A stretch of DNA of 32,466 nucleotides from an uncultured Pelagibacteraceae bacterium (GTDB lineage Bacteria > Pseudomonadota > Alphaproteobacteria > Pelagibacterales > Pelagibacteraceae). Below are positions 27,933 to 32,466 of the stretch, piece by piece. The DNA lies in the NCBI GenBank assembly GCA_902514755.1, contig CABXRY010000012.1, forward strand, positions 1 through 32,466. The letters are read 5' to 3'. Below the pieces are notes generated by a model. It saw only the letters and a list, made by a program, of their open reading frames with translations, was not told the DNA's origin and ran no database searches. Each line of letters begins with the position of its first letter. Within the stretch, counting starts at the first letter, position 1. Position numbers and translations under genes: made by a program.

Positions 27933-29261
27933 ATGATTAAAAAAATAATTACTAATATATTTGTATTATTACTTCTAATTACAAATACTAGTTTTGCAGA
28001 TATCAAATTTTGGACTACAGAGGTCCAACCAGCAAGAATGGCAAAACAAGAGGAAATGGCGAAAGCTTTTGAGGCAAAAACAGGTATCGGAGTTGAGGTA
28101 ATACCAATTGAAGAAAAAGATCTTGGAACAAGAGCTACAGCAGCTGCCGCTGCTGGTGATCTTCCAGATGTTATTTATCATACACTACAATATGTTTTAC
28201 CTTGGGCTGAAGCAGGTATATTGGATGTTGATGCAAATAATGACGTTGTAAAGGATCTGGGTAAAAAAACTTTCGCACCTGGAGCACTCAACATGGCCAA
28301 ATCAGGATCAAAAATTGCAGCTGTTCCAGTAGATGGATGGACTCAGATGGTTGTTTATAGAAAAGATTTATTTCAAAAAGCAGGTCTTGAGCCACCAACA
28401 AATTATGCAAAAATAGTAAAAGCTATTGAGACTTTATCTAATGATAACATGTATGGTTTTGTTGCTGCAACTAAAACTGATGAAAACTTTATGAGTCAGG
28501 TTTTAGAGCATGTACTCTTAGCAAATGGAGTAAATATTGTTAAAAGAGGTGGAACAAAAAAACAAGGAAAAGCTTTAAAAAATTCTTTAGAGTTTTATAA
28601 AGTTCTAGCAAAAGCAAGTCCTCAAGGTGAATTATATTGGAAACAATCTAGAGCATTATATTTTGCTGGTAGAACACCAATGATAATTTGGTCTCCATTT
28701 ATAATGGATGAGTTGGCTGGTCTAAGAGACTCTGCTCCACCAACATTTAATGTTGACCCAACATCTAACGAATTAGCACAAAAAACTGGTTTCATTACAA
28801 ATTTTAGTGGACCTAATAATAAAAAAGGAGCAGCTTGGGCTGATATTAGATATTTTGGTATAACTGCGGATGCAGACACAGATGAAGCTAAAAAATTCAT
28901 CATGTATTCAATGAACGAAGGGTATACAGCGACCTTAGGAATTGCTCCTGAAGGTAAATTTCCTGTAAGAAGAGGAAATTCTAGTGATGCAAACGCATTT
29001 ACTAAAGCGTGGAGTAAACTTCCAGTTGGTGTTGATAGAAAAGCTCCATTAACTGACCTTTATTCTGCTGATGTAATTAATAATATCGTTGCAGGATTAG
29101 ATACAGCTAGTAGATGGGGTGTTAAAGAAGGAGAACTATCTAGAGCATCAAAAATCATTAATTCTCAATTCTTAAATAGAATTACTAGAGAATATATTGA
29201 TGATCAAATTTCAGTTGATGAAGCAGTCAAAAAAATTAACGCTGAATTAGCTAAGTTTTAA
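27933..29261 (+). CDS. extracellular sugar-type ABC transporter solute-binding protein
   Basis: Signal peptide MIKKIITNIFVLLLLITNTSFA; DIKFWTTEVQPARMAKQEEMAKAFEAKTGIGVEVIPI, AAAAGDLPDVIYH: family 1 (MalE-like) SBP. Confidence 0.93.
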   Translation: MIKKIITNIFVLLLLITNTSFADIKFWTTEVQPARMAKQEEMAKAFEAKTGIGVEVIPIEEKDLGTRATAAAAAGDLPDVIYHTLQYVLPWAEAGILDVDANNDVVKDLGKKTFAPGALNMAKSGSKIAAVPVDGWTQMVVYRKDLFQKAGLEPPTNYAKIVKAIETLSNDNMYGFVAATKTDENFMSQVLEHVLLANGVNIVKRGGTKKQGKALKNSLEFYKVLAKASPQGELYWKQSRALYFAGRTPMIIWSPFIMDELAGLRDSAPPTFNVDPTSNELAQKTGFITNFSGPNNKKGAAWADIRYFGITADADTDEAKKFIMYSMNEGYTATLGIAPEGKFPVRRGNSSDANAFTKAWSKLPVGVDRKAPLTDLYSADVINNIVAGLDTASRWGVKEGELSRASKIINSQFLNRITREYIDDQISVDEAVKKINAELAKF

Positions 29262-29274
29262 ATAATTTATAAAG

Positions 29275-29303
29275 AGCGGATAATATTTTATTATCCGCTT
29301 TTT
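29275..29303 (+). terminator. perfect hairpin plus T-run between SBP and permease genes (partial terminator/processing element)
   Basis: 10-bp perfect inverted repeat AGCGGATAAT-ATTTT-ATTATCCGCT followed by TTTT. Confidence 0.75.
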
Positions 29304-29306
29304 ATT

Positions 29307-30566
29307 ATGAGCGACTCTTTATCTAAACTAGAAAAAAGAACTGCATACACATTAGTTTTACCAGCAGTCTTATTGGTTTTTGCAATTGTATTATTTCCTA
29401 TTTTTGCAAATGTTTGGATCAGCTTTAAAGATATTCAGCTAAAAGATATCAGAATTCCAGAACCTAGAGCAAAAAAAATTGTTAAATCAATTTCTGATAG
29501 TGGAGCAGAATTGAAAGTTATTTATAAATTAAGAAATAGTTCATTAATTCAGGAAATAAGAAATGTTCAATTTCAAGACAAGTTTCCTAAAAAAATTTCT
29601 CCTACTAATCTAGATCCAAGATGTAATTTTAAATCCAAAAAAGTCATTTGTGACTTTGGAAATTGGGAAGCAAAATACAGAGAGAATTTTGAAATAATAG
29701 TAAAGAATATTGATGGTAAAAAAATTGATAAAAAAAAAATAAAATCACAAAAACCAATTTTAAGCGGAGAAGCAAATAATCCATTATTAACAATAAATTT
29801 TACCCTAAAAAATTTTAAAAAAGTCTTTTATGAAAATAATTTTGTTGAATTACTTTTAACTACATTTTACTTTACTTTTTTCGGTACCATCGGGGCAATA
29901 ATTTTTGGGATTTTAGCAGCTCAATTAGTCAATCAGAACATTCAAGGCCGAACTTATATGCGAGGTATTTTACTTTTTCCCTATGTTGGACCCGTAGTTG
30001 CTTTAGCATATACATGGACATTGTTATTAGATCCAAATAGTGGAACTTTAAATGCATTATTGGTTAATTTTAACATTTTAGAGTCGCCAATAAATTTATT
30101 AGGTCAAAAATACATAACGATGAGTATTTTGGGGTTTGAATTCAAATTAAGGTTAGCTTTAACTACAGTCATATTTTTTGAAATTTGGCGCTATTTCCCA
30201 TTGGCATTTTTATTTATCTTAGCAAGACTTCAGGCTATCCCAAAAATTTTGTATGAAGCAGCAGATGTGGACGGAGCAAGCCCAATTCAAAAATTTATAC
30301 ATATTACGCTACCTCAAATTACAGCAATAATTTCTATTTTATTTATGATTAGATTTATTTGGAACTTTAATAAATTTGAGGATATTTTTTTATTAACAGG
30401 GGGTGCATCAGGAACAAGAACGCTGCCTATCAATGTTTATCAGCAAGGATTTGCTGTTTCAGATATTGGAATGGGCTCAGCTGTTTCAATTGTCATTGTA
30501 ATGTTACTTCTTAGTTTCATGATTATTTATTTTAGATTAATTGGAAAGAAGGCTAATGAAGTTTAA
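29307..30566 (+). CDS. MalF-type ABC transporter permease with ~100-aa periplasmic insertion
   Basis: TM1 TLVLPAVLLVFAIVLFPIFANVWISF; later permease EAA-loop YEAADVDGASPIQKFIHITLPQI; insertion between TM1 and the remaining TMs. Confidence 0.92.
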   Translation: MSDSLSKLEKRTAYTLVLPAVLLVFAIVLFPIFANVWISFKDIQLKDIRIPEPRAKKIVKSISDSGAELKVIYKLRNSSLIQEIRNVQFQDKFPKKISPTNLDPRCNFKSKKVICDFGNWEAKYRENFEIIVKNIDGKKIDKKKIKSQKPILSGEANNPLLTINFTLKNFKKVFYENNFVELLLTTFYFTFFGTIGAIIFGILAAQLVNQNIQGRTYMRGILLFPYVGPVVALAYTWTLLLDPNSGTLNALLVNFNILESPINLLGQKYITMSILGFEFKLRLALTTVIFFEIWRYFPLAFLFILARLQAIPKILYEAADVDGASPIQKFIHITLPQITAIISILFMIRFIWNFNKFEDIFLLTGGASGTRTLPINVYQQGFAVSDIGMGSAVSIVIVMLLLSFMIIYFRLIGKKANEV

Positions 30567-31749
30567 ATCTCTAGCAATATTTTTAGTTATATCATCTGTT
30601 TTTCTGACTTGTATTTTATCAATTTGGAAAATTATGTCTACGCTTCAAGGACTAAACTTTACTAATTTAAATATTACACAAGTTTTTTTAATCGGAATTC
30701 TTTTATCTTTATCATCTGTTTTAATTAGTAACAAGATTAATCATTTAATAAAAATTTTCTTAATATCTTTTTCATTTTCAATTTTATATTTTTACTTAAA
30801 TGAAGAGTCACCATATTGGTATATTGTTGGAGTTTTTTTTATAAGCTTATTTTTTACAAACAAACTAAAGAAATATAATATGCAATCTTTAAAAGAAGAT
30901 TTCATATCTGAAAAAATTATTTTTGATTTTGTTACCTTATTAGGCATTGTTTTTTTTGCTTTTGTAATTTTATTTCCTTTTTACATTATGCTGGTGACAA
31001 GTTTTAAAACTCAAATAGCTTTATTAGTCAATCCTTTAGACTTTAGTTTAGATTTTTCTAAAAATTTAACCGAATTATTTAAATCTTATTTTGTAATTTT
31101 CGAAAATTATAATTTTGGAAGGTATATTTTAATTAGCTCTGCTGTTTCAATCGGAACTGTTATTGTTACGTTATTATTTGCAATTCCTGCGGCTTATTCA
31201 GTAGCAAGATTAAATTTCTTTGGTAAAAATTTTTTATCAACCTCAATTCTAATCATTTATATGTTTCCAGCAATAGTCTTAGTGATTCCTTTATATACGG
31301 TTTTTAGTCAACTTGGATTAAGAAATTCAATTTTTGGTCTATTGATAGTTTATACAGCTACAACTTTGCCTGTTGCTATTTATATGCTGCAAGGATATTT
31401 CAAAAGTATTCCAAAAGAAATTGAGGAAGCAGGAATAATGGATGGTCAAAATTGGTTTGGAATAATTTTAAAGATTATAATTCCTTTAAGTTTGCCAGCT
31501 ATTGCATCTGTTGCTCTCTATGTCTTTATGATAGCTTGGAACGAATTCCTTTTTTCATTGATGTTTTTAGATAGCCCTAAATCATTTACCTTATCAAGAG
31601 CCATTCAATATCTTAGTGGTGATGCAGAAACTCCTCGCCAATATCTAATGGCTGGATCTGTAATTGTTACTTTACCAGTTTTATTTATATTTATTTATTT
31701 TGAAAAATACTTGGTCAGTGGTTTGACTGCTGGTAGTGTAAAAGAATAA
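30556..31749 (+). CDS. MalG-type ABC transporter permease with extra N-terminal membrane segment
   Basis: EAA-loop PKEIEEAGIMDGQNWFGIILKIIIPLSLPAI; PFYIMLVTSFKT. ATG at 30556 is preceded by an AAGAAGG Shine-Dalgarno, so preferred over the track TTG at 30541; overlaps the upstream permease by 11 nt. Confidence 0.92.
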   Translation: MKFKSLAIFLVISSVFLTCILSIWKIMSTLQGLNFTNLNITQVFLIGILLSLSSVLISNKINHLIKIFLISFSFSILYFYLNEESPYWYIVGVFFISLFFTNKLKKYNMQSLKEDFISEKIIFDFVTLLGIVFFAFVILFPFYIMLVTSFKTQIALLVNPLDFSLDFSKNLTELFKSYFVIFENYNFGRYILISSAVSIGTVIVTLLFAIPAAYSVARLNFFGKNFLSTSILIIYMFPAIVLVIPLYTVFSQLGLRNSIFGLLIVYTATTLPVAIYMLQGYFKSIPKEIEEAGIMDGQNWFGIILKIIIPLSLPAIASVALYVFMIAWNEFLFSLMFLDSPKSFTLSRAIQYLSGDAETPRQYLMAGSVIVTLPVLFIFIYFEKYLVSGLTAGSVKE

Positions 31750-31825
31750 AATTTTAAGATTATAAAAAAATTAATTTCAATATTTATAATTTTATTTATT
31801 TCTACAAATGGTGCGATTGCTGTTT

Positions 31826-31969
31826 TCATTCAAGAAGTAAAGGTTTTTTATCTTTTTTTCGTTTTACTTCATTTTTTTGATTACAATATCTCTTAAAAAA
31901 ATAAACTGCTGATACACCACCAATTAGTACAAATTTTAGCATTTTTAATTTAATGAGGGTTTTAATCAT
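31826..31969 (-). CDS. 47-aa single-TM small protein (not in ORF track)
   Basis: Manual reverse-strand translation: MIKTLIKLKMLKFVLIGGVSAVYFFKRYCNQKNEVKRKKDKKPLLLE*; ATG 2 nt after the stop of the upstream 67-aa ORF. Confidence 0.45.
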   Translation of the reverse strand: MIKTLIKLKMLKFVLIGGVSAVYFFKRYCNQKNEVKRKKDKKPLLLE

Positions 31970-31971
31970 GA

Positions 31972-32175
31972 TTAAATATCAAATTTTTCTAATAAGAAGT
32001 GGATTACAAAATTGTAGAGAAATACAAAACAAGAAATATAAAATAGAAAAATTACTCCCTTAGAATTAAAAATGTAGCCAGTTGATGTTAAAAGCACAAT
32101 AAATGTGCTAATTGATAAAGCAAGCTTTGATTGTGCTTTTTTTTTCAAGTGAGATTTAATAAAATCTTTTTTCAT
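31972..32175 (-). CDS. small hypothetical membrane protein (2 TM)
   Basis: 67 aa; KLALSISTFIVLLTSTGYIF and GVIFLFYISCFVFLYNFVIHFLL hydrophobic segments; Lys-rich N-terminus. Confidence 0.5.
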   Translation of the reverse strand: MKKDFIKSHLKKKAQSKLALSISTFIVLLTSTGYIFNSKGVIFLFYISCFVFLYNFVIHFLLEKFDI

Positions 32176-32219
32176 TAAGCATAATTAGTTAGTCCTGCAT
32201 AGGTTAGTATTGGTTGAGA

Positions 32220-32405
32220 TTAATAAAAATTTAAAATAATAAAACAAACTATAAAGAAAACAGCTAAACCAGAAAGATACTTAGTTTCTAAAGTTTTTCC
32301 ATTTTTTCTATAATTGATAAAGCTTACTATTACAAAACCAATAGCAGTTATTAGAAAATATATTGGTTCAGTTACTCCGTCGATGCTAATACCCATTTTA
32401 CTCAT
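32220..32405 (-). CDS. small hypothetical membrane protein (2 TM)
   Basis: 61 aa; PIYFLITAIGFVIVSFINY and LSGLAVFFIVCFIILNFY hydrophobic segments. Confidence 0.5.
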   Translation of the reverse strand: MSKMGISIDGVTEPIYFLITAIGFVIVSFINYRKNGKTLETKYLSGLAVFFIVCFIILNFY

Positions 32406-32466
32406 TTTAAAATACTATTTAATACTTATTAAGCACACAATGTCATCAATTGTCCTAGTGAGTGTT

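Noticed and set aside
28622-28903. Minus-strand 93-aa ORF within the SBP gene
   Set aside because: Antisense shadow of a confidently assigned SBP.
1-32466. CRISPR arrays, transposases/insertion sequences, prophage genes, tRNA or rRNA genes
   Set aside because: No regularly spaced repeats, transposase-like ORFs, phage structural genes or cloverleaf-like tRNA sequence were recognised by eye; a tRNAscan/Rfam run would be decisive.

Overview
AT-rich, tightly packed bacterial chromosome segment. Gene content and compactness look like a streamlined marine alphaproteobacterium of the SAR11/Pelagibacterales type (inference, no search run). Left part: class II DAHP synthase (5'-truncated), nadE, cysS, cimA, a TrmH/TrmJ-family methyltransferase, rpsD and a small SAM methyltransferase. 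Around 7.0-10.2 kb is an accessory-looking island: a small exported protein, a winged-helix-like regulator, and a divergent 818-aa glycine-rich surface protein with a probable autotransporter barrel. A long minus-strand housekeeping operon follows (sfsA-map-purB-purC-purS-purQ-purL-bolA-grxD). On the plus strand at 17.5-23 kb there is a CinA-like protein, a GGCT-like protein, and a small catabolic-looking module (exported dienelactone-hydrolase-like enzyme, SAF-type oxidoreductase, tartrate/isopropylmalate-type dehydrogenase, TauD/TfdA-type dioxygenase). The most interesting part is 23-31.7 kb: a GH13 sucrose/glucosylglycerate-phosphorylase-like enzyme, a glucosyl-3-phosphoglycerate-synthase-like GT and an MPGP/GpgP-like HAD phosphatase, apparently co-transcribed with a MalK-type ATPase. 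Divergent to these are the matching solute-binding protein and two permeases with unusual architectures: a DUF11-like periplasmic insertion in one and an extra multi-TM N-terminus in the other. The right edge encodes three tandem tiny membrane proteins, one missing from the ORF track. No rRNA, tRNA, CRISPR or transposon was recognised.
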